A stretch of DNA of 64,000 nt, taken from positions 1 to 64,000 of the forward strand of contig NZ_JAIRBB010000006.1 in assembly GCF_022008395.1 (NCBI RefSeq), given 5' to 3'. The notes under the pieces are model-generated. The model was given only the letters and a program-made list of their open reading frames with translations. It did no database searches and was not told where the DNA came from. The translations under genes were made by a program, and so were the position numbers. Position 1 is the first letter of the stretch, and each line of letters begins with the position of its first letter. This DNA is from Aequorivita xiaoshiensis. GTDB taxonomy: Bacteria; Bacteroidota; Bacteroidia; Flavobacteriales; Flavobacteriaceae. Shown one piece after another: positions 27,126 through 36,223 of this stretch.

Positions 27126-27659
27126 TTATTTTGAAGCTCGTTCTCCTTTGAAATTTTGCGAGTTACTCTTAAAAAGAACATTGAAAGTTGTTAAACTTCC
27201 ATAACATCGAGTAATATATTGTTGTAGGTCAATTTTTAAACTTTCATCTAATTCTTTATTAGAATTAATTTTTTGCTCCATCACTCTAAGCCTATCTCGC
27301 AACATTACTATTTTATGAAAAAATGTGTCTATTGGAATTTCCTTAGAACTTAAATTACTATCGGCTGGCTGCAAAATTATGGTTCCGCCTTTCCACTTAT
27401 CGGCAATAGGAACAATTTCACTTATGCCATTCCATTTTTTAAGGATTTCACGAAGACTTCTCTCTACTTCGTAAAAGCTTACAGAATCTACTTCGTCCTC
27501 TGCCGCTTCAATAATTTCAAAATCTTCGTCAATATCAATTGTTTCTAGGCCATTTTCAATAAAAGTTACCCAATACATTTTTGCAGTAACATTTGTAATT
27601 ACTCCTTTTCCATAAGTAGGGTGATTTATCCTTGAGCCTATTCCCAAAATTTGTTTCAT
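27126..27659 (-). CDS. Conserved protein of unknown function with CarD/SH3-like N-terminus
   Basis: A 177-residue soluble protein I cannot name. The first 50 residues (IGSRINHPTYGKGVITNV...YWVTFIENGLETIDID) look like the small SH3/Tudor-like barrel seen in CarD-type and helicase C-terminal domains, which often contact RNA polymerase or nucleic acids. The C-terminal half (IPIDTFFHKIVMLRDRLRVM, LQQYITRCYGSLTTFNVLF) is helical and strongly patterned, and I recall similar proteins in other Bacteroidota. It is a single gene with its own terminator between the Sus pair and the copper block. Confidence 0.6.
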   Translation of the reverse strand: MKQILGIGSRINHPTYGKGVITNVTAKMYWVTFIENGLETIDIDEDFEIIEAAEDEVDSVSFYEVERSLREILKKWNGISEIVPIADKWKGGTIILQPADSNLSSKEIPIDTFFHKIVMLRDRLRVMEQKINSNKELDESLKIDLQQYITRCYGSLTTFNVLFKSNSQNFKGERASK

Positions 27660-27929
27660 ATCTATTTAATTATTGTATTTCGTTGTATTGGTAAAATTAA
27701 AAAATAGGGCGAATATATTTGCGCACCTTCCCCACTTAAAATTAAAATCCACTTCAATTTCATGAAGTGGATTTTTAGATTTTTATACCTTAATATATAG
27801 TACTTATTGAATTTACATGATACCTTTAGCTAAATACGATAAGTATGGCATGTGTTTTTTAAACTTTTAAGCAGACCAAATTATCATACATCACACATAA
27901 ATTTAATAAACCAGGTATTCAATTTAAAT
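27660..27929. other. intergenic region with a terminator hairpin
   Basis: No gene was seen. It includes the hairpin at 27744-27775 and the presumed promoter region of the gene ending at 27126. Confidence 0.4.
27744..27775 (-). terminator. probable terminator of the copper-storage protein gene
   Basis: AAAATCCACTTCA (27744-27756) pairs with TGAAGTGGATTTT (27763-27775) around a 6-base loop. It is 155 bases beyond the stop codon of the minus-strand gene at 27930 and has only a short T-run, so the assignment is moderate. Confidence 0.6.
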
Positions 27930-28250
27930 TTATGACAAAAATGCTCTGCATTCTTCTGCGCATTTTCTACAAGCTTCTGCACAATCTTTACAATGTTGTG
28001 TATCGTGTTTTGAACACTCATCTGCACACATATCGCAAATTTTTGCACAATATTTTACCAAATCATCTACGTCGGTAAAATTCATTGCTAACAATTGGTT
28101 TAATGTACTACAAACTTCAGCGCAAACTCTATCCAAACGGATGCAGTCTACCATCATTTTTACATTGTCTTCATCTAAACAGGCATCTGCACAATAATTA
28201 CAATGATTGATACAATTGCCCAAGGCGTGAATTAATTTTTGATTTTTCAT
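27930..28250 (-). CDS. Four-helix bundle copper-binding (Csp-like) protein
   Basis: A 106-residue Cys-rich protein of the Csp/DUF326 family. Family members form tetramers of four-helix bundles whose cores are lined with Cys that store many Cu+ ions. Sixteen Cys are present, mostly spaced CxxC, CxxxC and CxxxxC along amphipathic helices (NCINHCNYCADAC, YCAKICDMCADEC, HCKDCAEACRKCAEEC). No signal peptide is visible, so it is the cytosolic type. It is the most distal gene of a minus-strand block with a Cu+ ATPase and other Cys-rich proteins, which fits copper detoxification or storage. Confidence 0.85.
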   Translation of the reverse strand: MKNQKLIHALGNCINHCNYCADACLDEDNVKMMVDCIRLDRVCAEVCSTLNQLLAMNFTDVDDLVKYCAKICDMCADECSKHDTQHCKDCAEACRKCAEECRAFLS

Positions 28251-28342
28251 AGTAATTGATTTTTAATGAATTACAATTTACTAATTCAACAAACCCTATT
28301 ATATTAAAGAAATAATAAATTAAAGTAAAATTTTGTCAAACA

Positions 28343-28696
28343 CTATTTATGGTCGTCTACAACTTTTGGATCGCGATACTTGCAGCATCCCATTAAACCT
28401 TCATAAGCTTCATCGGTAGCTGTGATGTCTTGTGTATCGTGCCCACTATCGGCAATGCTTTGTTGAATGGTGGTTAAATCGGTTTTCTTTTCATTGTAAA
28501 TTAAACTCAGCTGATGTGTAGCCACATCCCAAGTAGCCATTTTAACACCTTTAGCCTGAATTGAAGCTTTTTCAATACGTTCTTTACACATGCCGCAAAC
28601 TCCATCTACTTCAATAGTGGCTTTTGCATTTTTGTTCTGGGCAAAACCTGTTGCCGCTATAAACATAACTCCTAGAGTTAAAAGTACTTTTTGCAT
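28343..28696 (-). CDS. Secreted heavy-metal-associated (HMA) domain protein
   Basis: A 117-residue protein with a signal peptide (about 1-20, ending TGFAQ) and one HMA-like domain carrying CGMC at 34-37 (Cys 34 and Cys 37). It probably binds Cu+ in the periplasm or passes it on. A further Cys pair (MGCCKY) and a His-containing C-terminus lie at the end. In Bacteroidota such small exported HMA proteins usually accompany TonB receptors and P-type ATPases for copper, as here. It lies 88 bases downstream of the receptor gene. Confidence 0.85.
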   Translation of the reverse strand: MQKVLLTLGVMFIAATGFAQNKNAKATIEVDGVCGMCKERIEKASIQAKGVKMATWDVATHQLSLIYNEKKTDLTTIQQSIADSGHDTQDITATDEAYEGLMGCCKYRDPKVVDDHK

Positions 28697-28784
28697 AATT
28701 TTTAAAATTTAATAATTAGTAAACTGTTTATATTTAACGTTAATATTTCAAATAATTTCTATTCTATAAAATAAGAGTAAGAAA

Positions 28785-31025
28785 TTAGTTAAGTCTATAC
28801 CTCAAACCTGCGTAATACGAACTTCCAAAAATTGGGCCATAAACATAGGTTGTATCAAACTCTGCTCCGAACGGATTGTCGCTTCCTATAATTGGATTTT
28901 CTTGTTTAACATTAGTCAAGTTTTCACCTCCTATATACAATTCAAAGCTGTTTGAAAAAACCTTAGTTATCTGCGCATTTACTGTTGATAAGCTTGAAGA
29001 AAATTCTGAAAGTCCTATGGTATTTAAATAGGTTGCAGACGATGCAAAACGTTGTTCTCCTATATAGTTGTAAGTTGCATCAAACTTCCAATTACCCCCT
29101 TTTGTATTTAGTTTAGTCTCGTAAGAAACATTTGTGAAAAACCTGTGATTTGGCGTTAACGGATTCTGTTTCTTCCCACTTAAATAAGTAGTTTCTACAT
29201 CGTAATATTTATAGGCTAAACGCATATCAAAGCGTTCGAACATATTATAGTTAAACTCTGCTTGAAAATTGTTGGAATAACTCTCCTCATCTAAATTATA
29301 AAAATTAATTTCTGTAGGATTTTCCCAATCAACCACTATTTGATTTTCAAAATCTGTTCTGAAAAAATCAACTGTTATATCCCCTCTTCTATCAAACAAA
29401 TTAAACCCTTGCATATACGAGATTCCATAATTCCAAGCAATTTCAGGGTCTAGTCCATATATTTTACCAGAATTGCCTAAGACATTTAAACTACGTGAGG
29501 TAGCGAAAAGACTTTGGTTTTCTGTGAATATATTAGCACTACGTTTTCCCCTTCCCGCAGAAACACGAATAGCAGATTTGTCCCAAGGCGTATAGCGCAA
29601 GTGAAAACGAGGCGTAATAAAGGCGCCGAGCCTGTTATGAACATCCCCTCTTATCCCAAGGCTATAACTTAAGTTGCTAGAATTATCAAAATTGTATTCA
29701 AAAAATGCACCTACTGAATTTTCAATTCGACTGTAGTTTTCGGTTAAAACCAACTCTTCGTAACTATCATAAGTTCCGCTAAGTCCAGTTTTAATTTTAT
29801 GCCTAGAATCACTTATAATTGAGTTATACGTTAATTGCGAATACAAACTGTTGTGTTGAATATTGTAATCGTTTAACCCAAAATAAGATTCTTGGTCGTG
29901 ATGGCTATATGCTATTTGTATTCCACCTGTACGCCAGGGTATATCAGGATTAACAAACCCAAATTTCCCTGAAACATCAAATCGCTGTGTCTTAATTTCG
30001 CTTCCCCAAGCATTTGTTGTTCCACGATCATTTTCAGGATCAAAGGCTACTTGACCTGTTTGCTTTGAATCATTTAAATACCTCACGTTAAAAAAGCCCA
30101 AATATCCATTTTCCTGATCGGTATATTGCCAGCGATTCATAACGTTTACTTGCTGCATTAATGGAGCATCTATAAAGGAGTCGTTGTTTTTATCAAATTC
30201 ATAATCACGCATATTACCATGAATATATAACCCCGTACTCCATCTATTGGTTACTTGTGTATTTAAATGGGTATTCAACTCAAATCTTCCATTTCCAGAG
30301 CCATAGGCATTTACAAAAAGCTTATCATCTGTTAACGGCTTTTGAAGTTCAGCATTAATTTGCCCTGCGATACTTTCGTAACCATTTACCACACTTCCAG
30401 AACCTTTAGTAATCTGTATACTTTCCACCCAAGTCCCAGGAATAAAACTCAATCCATAAGCTTGAGAAGCCCCTCGGATACTGGGTACGTTTTCGGTGGT
30501 AATTAAAATATATGGACTTGTAAGCCCAAGCATTTTAATTTGTTTTGTTCCGGAAATAGCATCTGCAAAATTTACATCTATAGAAGGATTTGTTTCGAAG
30601 CTTTCCGCAAGATTGCAACAGGCTGCCTTTAGCAGTTCGGCGCTGCTGACATTAATAATGTTTTGAGACTCTAAAAAAGAACGCGAACTAGCCTTTTTAC
30701 GCGCTGTAATGGTAACCTCATCTAAATTAGCTTTAGAAGTAAGAGTATGTCTAATCCTATTGGATGAGTTAACCGTAATTGTATCGGTTTTATACCCTAC
30801 AAAACTCACTACCATTTTTTTGTATTCTGGCTTGTAATCAATTTCAAAATTTCCATCAAAATCTGTTACCGTACCAACGGAAGTATTTAACCAGTACACA
30901 TTTGCCCCTGCCACTGGCACATCATCATTATTGATATTTTCAACAATTACGCCTTTTAATTTTTCCTGTGAATAAATTGAAAGCGGAAGCAAAAGGGCCA
31001 TTAATATTAATTTATAGCTTTTCAT
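28785..31025 (-). CDS. TonB-dependent receptor of the copper cluster
   Basis: A 746-residue outer-membrane receptor. It has a signal peptide at 1-20, a carboxypeptidase-like domain at about 22-100 (VPVAGANVYWLNTSVGTVTDFDGNFEI), a plug domain from about 105, and a barrel ending in YYAGLRYRLN. A Cys-Cys pair at 136-137 (LLKAACCNLAESFETNPSIDV) sits at the start of the plug, where a metal could be bound. The size and domain order fit metal or siderophore-type receptors rather than SusC. Placed between the exported HMA protein and the Cu+ ATPase, it probably handles copper or a copper chelate; the direction of transport is not shown by sequence. Confidence 0.85.
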   Translation of the reverse strand: MKSYKLILMALLLPLSIYSQEKLKGVIVENINNDDVPVAGANVYWLNTSVGTVTDFDGNFEIDYKPEYKKMVVSFVGYKTDTITVNSSNRIRHTLTSKANLDEVTITARKKASSRSFLESQNIINVSSAELLKAACCNLAESFETNPSIDVNFADAISGTKQIKMLGLTSPYILITTENVPSIRGASQAYGLSFIPGTWVESIQITKGSGSVVNGYESIAGQINAELQKPLTDDKLFVNAYGSGNGRFELNTHLNTQVTNRWSTGLYIHGNMRDYEFDKNNDSFIDAPLMQQVNVMNRWQYTDQENGYLGFFNVRYLNDSKQTGQVAFDPENDRGTTNAWGSEIKTQRFDVSGKFGFVNPDIPWRTGGIQIAYSHHDQESYFGLNDYNIQHNSLYSQLTYNSIISDSRHKIKTGLSGTYDSYEELVLTENYSRIENSVGAFFEYNFDNSSNLSYSLGIRGDVHNRLGAFITPRFHLRYTPWDKSAIRVSAGRGKRSANIFTENQSLFATSRSLNVLGNSGKIYGLDPEIAWNYGISYMQGFNLFDRRGDITVDFFRTDFENQIVVDWENPTEINFYNLDEESYSNNFQAEFNYNMFERFDMRLAYKYYDVETTYLSGKKQNPLTPNHRFFTNVSYETKLNTKGGNWKFDATYNYIGEQRFASSATYLNTIGLSEFSSSLSTVNAQITKVFSNSFELYIGGENLTNVKQENPIIGSDNPFGAEFDTTYVYGPIFGSSYYAGLRYRLN

Positions 31026-31114
31026 ATAATTTTATAAGTATTTGTTTTACACTTAAAGCATAAGCCTACTTCACAGTTTGATATTCGTCCTATGCTTTAA
31101 TTTTATTATTTTAT

Positions 31115-33925
31115 TTAATCAATTTTAGCAGCACGTAACCTCAGTGCATTTGTAATAACTGACACCGAACTAAAACTCATTGCTAAAGCCGCAATCATAG
31201 GAGACAACAGGATTCCAAAAACTGGGAATAGCACTCCTGCGGCAACTGGAACACCTAAGGTGTTGTAAATCATTGCAAAAAATAGATTTTGCTTAATGTT
31301 TCTCATCACCTTTTCACTTAGTTGAAACGCTTTTACAATTCCGTGTAAATCACCTTTAACCAAAGTAACTCCGGCGCTTTCTATAGCTACATCAGTTCCC
31401 GTTCCCATCGCAATCCCCACATCGCTTTGAGCCAAGGCAGGAGCATCGTTAATTCCGTCACCTGCCATTGCAACCTTTTCACCTTTAGCTTGTAGCTCCT
31501 CTACTGCTTTAAGCTTATCTTGAGGTAGCATTTCTGCCTTAAAATCTTTTAGATTTAATTCCGAAGCAACCGCCTGCGCCGTATCCTGATTATCGCCAGT
31601 GAGCATAATAACCTCAATTCCTTTTTCTTGAAGATCAGCAATAGCTTTTTTACTGGTTGCCTTTATTTTATCAGAAATAACAACATAACCTACTACATTA
31701 CCTTCCACAGAAAGCATAGGAACAGTTTTACCTTTTTTCTGTTCTTCTGAAATATTAGCTTGAAGAGAATTAGCAATTTTCGCACCAGCTTCTTCCATCA
31801 TCTTTTCATTACCAAGTGCCACCTTTTTACCATTGATAATTCCGGTAACCCCTTTACCTGTAACTGAATTAAAGTCTGTAGTTTTAAAGCCACTTGCTTC
31901 TGTGTTTACTTTTTTCTCTTTTCCATATTTAACAGTGGCATCAGCAAGCGGATGCTCACTATTCTGATTGAGTGAAACTATATATTGAAGCACCTCATCT
32001 TCAGAATAATTTTCAGACGAACCCACTTTTTCCACCGAAGGTTTTCCTTCTGTAATTGTCCCTGTTTTATCTATGATTAACACATCAATTTTATTGAGTG
32101 CTTCAAGAGATTCGGCATTTTTAATCAGCACTCCATTTTGAGCTCCTTTCCCAACACCTACCATAACCGACATTGGCGTAGCAAGTCCTAATGCACACGG
32201 ACATGCGATAATTAAAACTGCGATAGCATTTACTAACGCATACACATAAGAAGGTTCTGGACCTATTAATGCCCACACCACAAAAGTGATGATAGCCACA
32301 ATAACCACTATCGGCACAAACCAGCCCGATATTTTATCTGCTAACTTTTGAATTGGAGCGCGACTCATACTAGCTTTATTCACCATATCGATAATCTGAG
32401 AAAGTAAAGTATCGCTACCAATTTTTTCAGCTTTCATAACAAAGGTCTGCTTTCCATTAATAGTTCCCGAGCTTACTTGGTCACCAACTGTTTTAGTTAC
32501 AGGCACAGGTTCTCCGGTTATCATCGATTCGTCTATCGAGCTTTCGCCTTCAATTATACTACCATCTACAGGAATTTTCTCACCAGGTTTTACACGAAGT
32601 TTATCTCCTAGTTGAATATCATCTATCGAAATTGTTTCTTCTACACCATCTACAACTCTTACAGCCTTATTAGGCGCGAGTTTTAGTAATTCTTTTACTG
32701 CAGAGTTTGTACGGTTATGAGCTCGTGCTTCTAGCACCTGCCCCATTAGCACCAAAGTAAGAATTACAGCAGCCGATTCGAAATAAACGTGAACACTTCC
32801 CGATTCAGTTTTAAATTGAGAAGGGAAAAATTCTGGAAACAACATTCCAAAAACACTGAAAATCCAAGCGACACCAGCACCAATTCCAATTAAGGTAAAC
32901 ATATTTAAGTTCCACGTTTTTATGGACCTATAGGCGCGTTCAAAAAACATCCAAGTAGCATAAAACACTACCGGAATAGACAAAACGAATTGAATCCAAT
33001 TCCAATATTTCATCGGCATCCATTCATACAACGGATTGTCAGGAATCATTTCAGACATTGCGATAATAAATATTGGAATTGTGAAAGCAACGGCTATCCA
33101 GAACTTTTTTAGCAGTAGTTTATAACCACTGTCGTCTGCTGCTTCATCTGCAGAATTACTTGCCATAGGCACTAAATCCATTCCGCAAACTGGGCAATCG
33201 CCAGGCTTATCATAGGTTTTGTCACCTTCGCAGTGCATCGGGCAATAAAAAGTTCCTGAGTTACTTTGGTTTGCTATTCTCTCTTCCTTTCGCGCTTGGT
33301 GTCTAGCAGCGGCCTCTGTATCGCCTTTTACAGCAATACTATAACTCCCTCCGTCGGCCTCGAAAGCCTTTTCAAAAACTTTTAAAGGAATCTGATTTTT
33401 CATTTCAATTACAGCTTCTCCTTTTTCTAAGTTTACCGACGCTCTCTCGACTCCTTCAATTTTGTTTAAAATCTGCTCTACGTGAGTTCTACAACCATCG
33501 CAAGTCATCCCGTGAATTTGATAACTCTCTTTAACAGCAGTTGTGTTACTTGGCTGAGCTACTAAATGCATACCACAAACAGGGCAATCACCCGGTTTAT
33601 CATATGTTTTATCACCTTCGCAGTGCATAGGGCAATAATAAACCTGAGAACCACTTAAAGTGTGTTCTTGCGCCTGTTTATCATCCTCATGCGAAACCTT
33701 TTTCTCAGTTTTTTTATGAGAGGAAATCTTGTATCTACCTCCATCTGATTCCAAAGCATTTTCAAAAACTTTAAGTTCAATATGCCGCTCCATTTCAATT
33801 ACTGCTTCCCCTTTTTCAAGGTTTACAGATGCCTCAGAAACACCATCAACATTATTGAGTATATTTTCCACGTGACTTCTACACCCATTACAGGTCATTC
33901 CGTCTATAGTATATTTATGTGTCAT
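31115..33925 (-). CDS. copA: Cu+-exporting P-type ATPase with duplicated HMA-HMBD N-terminus
   Basis: P1B-1 ATPase that pumps Cu+ out of the cytoplasm. The 936 residues begin with an HMA domain (Cys 12, Cys 15), a heavy-metal-binding YCPMHCEGD...CPVCGM module (about 97-120), a second HMA domain (Cys 142, Cys 145) and a second metal-binding module (about 227-250). The ATPase core has TGEP, CPC at 575-577 in a transmembrane helix, DKTGT at 619-623 and GDGINDAP. The YN of MIYNTLG and MSFSS near the end are the Cu+-type membrane ligands. The N-terminal pair is an internal duplication with a period of about 130 residues. Confidence 0.95.
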   Translation of the reverse strand: MTHKYTIDGMTCNGCRSHVENILNNVDGVSEASVNLEKGEAVIEMERHIELKVFENALESDGGRYKISSHKKTEKKVSHEDDKQAQEHTLSGSQVYYCPMHCEGDKTYDKPGDCPVCGMHLVAQPSNTTAVKESYQIHGMTCDGCRTHVEQILNKIEGVERASVNLEKGEAVIEMKNQIPLKVFEKAFEADGGSYSIAVKGDTEAAARHQARKEERIANQSNSGTFYCPMHCEGDKTYDKPGDCPVCGMDLVPMASNSADEAADDSGYKLLLKKFWIAVAFTIPIFIIAMSEMIPDNPLYEWMPMKYWNWIQFVLSIPVVFYATWMFFERAYRSIKTWNLNMFTLIGIGAGVAWIFSVFGMLFPEFFPSQFKTESGSVHVYFESAAVILTLVLMGQVLEARAHNRTNSAVKELLKLAPNKAVRVVDGVEETISIDDIQLGDKLRVKPGEKIPVDGSIIEGESSIDESMITGEPVPVTKTVGDQVSSGTINGKQTFVMKAEKIGSDTLLSQIIDMVNKASMSRAPIQKLADKISGWFVPIVVIVAIITFVVWALIGPEPSYVYALVNAIAVLIIACPCALGLATPMSVMVGVGKGAQNGVLIKNAESLEALNKIDVLIIDKTGTITEGKPSVEKVGSSENYSEDEVLQYIVSLNQNSEHPLADATVKYGKEKKVNTEASGFKTTDFNSVTGKGVTGIINGKKVALGNEKMMEEAGAKIANSLQANISEEQKKGKTVPMLSVEGNVVGYVVISDKIKATSKKAIADLQEKGIEVIMLTGDNQDTAQAVASELNLKDFKAEMLPQDKLKAVEELQAKGEKVAMAGDGINDAPALAQSDVGIAMGTGTDVAIESAGVTLVKGDLHGIVKAFQLSEKVMRNIKQNLFFAMIYNTLGVPVAAGVLFPVFGILLSPMIAALAMSFSSVSVITNALRLRAAKID

Positions 33926-34035
33926 TGTTATTTGATTTTAAATCTATAGTTTAGTGAATTACTGTATTAAAATTTTTATACAGCAAAACCTACACTTCAA
34001 GTTAATGAAATATAAGTACAAATAGATTTAAGTAA

Positions 34036-34455
34036 TCAAATCAAGAAGGTCTCGTAGAGAATATTTAAATCCCGTTCGAGAGGTGGCGGATTGTATTCCG
34101 CATAGAAGATTTTTTGAAAAGAAGTTATATCAACTTCTTGAAGAACAAATACCGATACGAATGTTGCGACAAAAGTTTTGTTCAACTTAACATCAAAAGA
34201 TGCCTTTGTAAAATTTTCGTCGGTTTGTATTTTAGTTATATGGTCATCACAACAATCTGGCGCTTCAGAAGCTAAGTTTTTCATCTCGCAATTAGCGTCG
34301 GAAGGCTCTGCATCCATTTCGCAGGAAAGCTGTTTTTTGGCTAATGTAACCTTAGAGGTGATTTCCATACCCCCACAAAAATGTTGAGCATAAGCTATCC
34401 CTGAACTGCTAGCGAGCATCAGTATGGACAAGAATATGGATATCACTTTTTTCAT
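34036..34455 (-). CDS. HYC_CC_PP family small secreted protein
   Basis: A 139-residue exported protein matching the NCBI HYC_CC_PP family, of unknown function. The signal peptide ends near IAYAQ; then come QHFCGG (Cys 27), Cys 45, Cys 56, the DCCDDH pair (Cys 68-69) and the C-terminal YNPPPLERD motif that gives the family its name. I use the ATG at 34455 (MKKVISIFL); the longer frame from 34473 begins upstream of a -7 promoter motif. Cys/His/Asp-rich composition and location beside copA suggest metal binding. The gene begins only 19 bases after a strong terminator. Confidence 0.75.
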   Translation of the reverse strand: MKKVISIFLSILMLASSSGIAYAQHFCGGMEITSKVTLAKKQLSCEMDAEPSDANCEMKNLASEAPDCCDDHITKIQTDENFTKASFDVKLNKTFVATFVSVFVLQEVDITSFQKIFYAEYNPPPLERDLNILYETFLI

Positions 34456-34462
34456 TATAGCG

Positions 34463-34470
34463 CAAAAATA
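34463..34470 (-). promoter_or_regulatory. TAnnTTTG -7 element of the HYC_CC_PP gene
   Basis: On the minus strand TATTTTTG followed by C sits 7 bases before the ATG at 34455, predicting a leaderless or nearly leaderless mRNA. It directly follows the terminator of the preceding gene. Confidence 0.55.
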
Positions 34471-34473
34471 CAA

Positions 34474-34508
34474 AAAAAAGCCTTCCGAAATATTCGGAAG
34501 GCTTTTTT
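34474..34508 (-). terminator. terminator of the DUF3347 lipoprotein gene
   Basis: AAAAAAGCCTTCCGAA (34474-34489) pairs with TTCGGAAGGCTTTTTT (34493-34508) around a 3-base loop. It lies 4 bases after the stop codon at 34513 and separates it from the HYC_CC_PP gene. Confidence 0.92.
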
Positions 34509-34512
34509 GTAA

Positions 34513-35064
34513 TTAGTTAATTTCTGAATCAACCCTACCACATTTCAGCATCTTATCACCGAAATAAGGGTTTAGAATATTTTTACCACTGCTAATCCAA
34601 GCAGCACCTTTATTATTAAAAGCCATTGGGCAATATTGTTTGTAAAGTGTACCAGATGCTAAGGCTCCTTCAAGCATACCTTCAATCCCTGCAGTAAGAG
34701 TTTCAAAATGCTCACGTTGTACATTAACATCCTCTGATGCAGCCATAGCAGCAACTGCCGATTGAGTAGCTTCATTTACTTCTACTTCTTTAATAAGAAC
34801 TTCAAGCTTAGAAGATTCTGTAGCTGTTTTTTCAGCATCAGTATTCACTAAAGCTTCTTGAACTTCAATATACTGATCGAAAATAGCCTCTACCTTGGGG
34901 TCGTTGAATTCAGCTTCTCTTTCTGAAATTTCATAAACTTCTTTTTTAGAAGCAGTATTATCAACAGTGACTACTTCAGGTTCTTCCACCTTTTTGTCAT
35001 TGTCCTTACAAGATGTAAATGCAATAGCTGTAAACGCTAAAACAACAAAAGATAACTTTTTCAT
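34513..35064 (-). CDS. DUF3347 domain lipoprotein
   Basis: A 183-residue lipoprotein (lipobox FTSC, Cys 19) with a helical middle and the DUF3347 C-terminal signature LYKQYCPMAFNNKGAAWIS...NPYFGDKMLKCG. Related domains are fused to CusB-type copper efflux adaptors, so a periplasmic metal-binding role is plausible: the Cys, Met and His of YCPMAF and MLKCG would be ligands. A Glu-rich linker follows the lipobox. It is upstream of the copper genes on the same strand but has its own terminator. Confidence 0.82.
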   Translation of the reverse strand: MKKLSFVVLAFTAIAFTSCKDNDKKVEEPEVVTVDNTASKKEVYEISEREAEFNDPKVEAIFDQYIEVQEALVNTDAEKTATESSKLEVLIKEVEVNEATQSAVAAMAASEDVNVQREHFETLTAGIEGMLEGALASGTLYKQYCPMAFNNKGAAWISSGKNILNPYFGDKMLKCGRVDSEIN

Positions 35065-35100
35065 AATGAATTTTAAATTTAAGTTACAAATATATTGATT

Positions 35101-35535
35101 TCAATTTGAATTGTACTTATGAAAATAAAAGGCAGGAAGTAATATTAAAAGAAATAACGGTTGAATTAAAAAACGACGTACATAGAAAAGTACAAAATGA
35201 CTCGATGTTCCGTCTGAAGTGTAAATTATTAAACTGAATGCAATCATTAGGACCACGAAAAGTATTGCATAAAGAAACAATGAAATTTTAATCACTTCCC
35301 TATTTTTAAATAGTAACGATATAATTCCAAGTGAAACAACAGAATTTAGAATAAATCGAAATGCTGTATTCCCATACATCAAATACACATCCATATCAGG
35401 AAGAGGCGCTGTTTTATAATCGGATTTAAAAAAATTCAATAGAGGATCGTAAAAAAGAGTGTCTTCAAAAGCGCGAACCAACACTAATATAATAGTGAGC
35501 GTTAAGGCTAATAATATTCTTATAAATTTACTCAC
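35101..35535 (-). CDS. Exosortase F system-associated membrane protein
   Basis: A 144-residue polytopic membrane protein found next to exosortase XrtF in Flavobacteriia. It has about four hydrophobic segments and the conserved RAFEDTLFYDPLLNFFK near the N-terminus. I start it at GTG 35533-35535: the GTGA overlaps the XrtF stop codon TGA, giving the classic 4-base coupling, and the protein then begins MSKFIRILLALT. The frame from 35589 would overlap XrtF by 58 bases. The role is unknown; it may assist the exosortase or its substrate in the inner membrane. Confidence 0.85.
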   Translation of the reverse strand: MSKFIRILLALTLTIILVLVRAFEDTLFYDPLLNFFKSDYKTAPLPDMDVYLMYGNTAFRFILNSVVSLGIISLLFKNREVIKISLFLYAILFVVLMIAFSLIIYTSDGTSSHFVLFYVRRFLIQPLFLLILLPAFYFHKYNSN

Positions 35536-36089
35536 TTTACAAGATTTGTTTCCGGATTCACCTTTAGCATTCGCACCCATATCATCCACAGCATGAATAC
35601 AAAAGCATATATTATTACTGGAAAAACTACGGCGTGAAGCACGTTTTCATACTCAGGAAATTTATAAAGTGCTACAGTTAAAATAGCTATTCGAATAATA
35701 TTTATTACGTAAATTAACACTGCGCCTGCAAAGATGTAAAGAATAGTTTTCTTGAATTTTTCTGCAAATGCAATAATAAAGGCTACAAAAAGTATAATTA
35801 CACTAACCGAGTTACAACCTTCTACAATATTTACGGTGTATCTCCCATCTATTGTCAACAACATCCCCTCTACAGTTTGCGCTGGATTTAAAAATGCAGC
35901 ATAGCCAAAGGTATTCAACACAGCATTGCTCTGCTTCGCAACTAGGTGTGTGATATAATCAGGAAAAAAAGGACCGTTTTTAGACAAATTCAAATAAACG
36001 GAATACAGAAAGCCTAGCAACAAATACGTACCGATAAAAAGACCTACAAAGCGCAGCACTGATTTGTATTTCAACAAGAGTTCTTTCAC
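35532..36089 (-). CDS. xrtF: Exosortase family protein XrtF
   Basis: Membrane-embedded cysteine transpeptidase-like enzyme that, in exosortase systems generally, cuts C-terminal sorting tails (PEP-CTERM-like) and passes proteins to the cell envelope. The 185-residue polytopic protein shows the expected triad: Cys 92 in EGCNSVSVIILF, Arg 133 in NIIRIAIL and His 152 in VLHAVVFPVIIY. It is coupled by a 4-base overlap to its associated membrane protein. No recognisable sorting-tail protein, glycan gene cluster or PrsK/PrsR system is nearby in the window. Confidence 0.88.
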   Translation of the reverse strand: MKELLLKYKSVLRFVGLFIGTYLLLGFLYSVYLNLSKNGPFFPDYITHLVAKQSNAVLNTFGYAAFLNPAQTVEGMLLTIDGRYTVNIVEGCNSVSVIILFVAFIIAFAEKFKKTILYIFAGAVLIYVINIIRIAILTVALYKFPEYENVLHAVVFPVIIYAFVFMLWMIWVRMLKVNPETNLVK

Positions 36090-36223
36090 CGATTAGTTTT
36101 TAGATAGTTGACAGGTTACAGTTTGTTATTTATTCAACTTTAACAAAAATACATTATTTGTTCTTGGGGCTTAGTGAACGATTTAAAATACTTTTGCCTA
36201 AATATTTTAGATACCATAAAACT

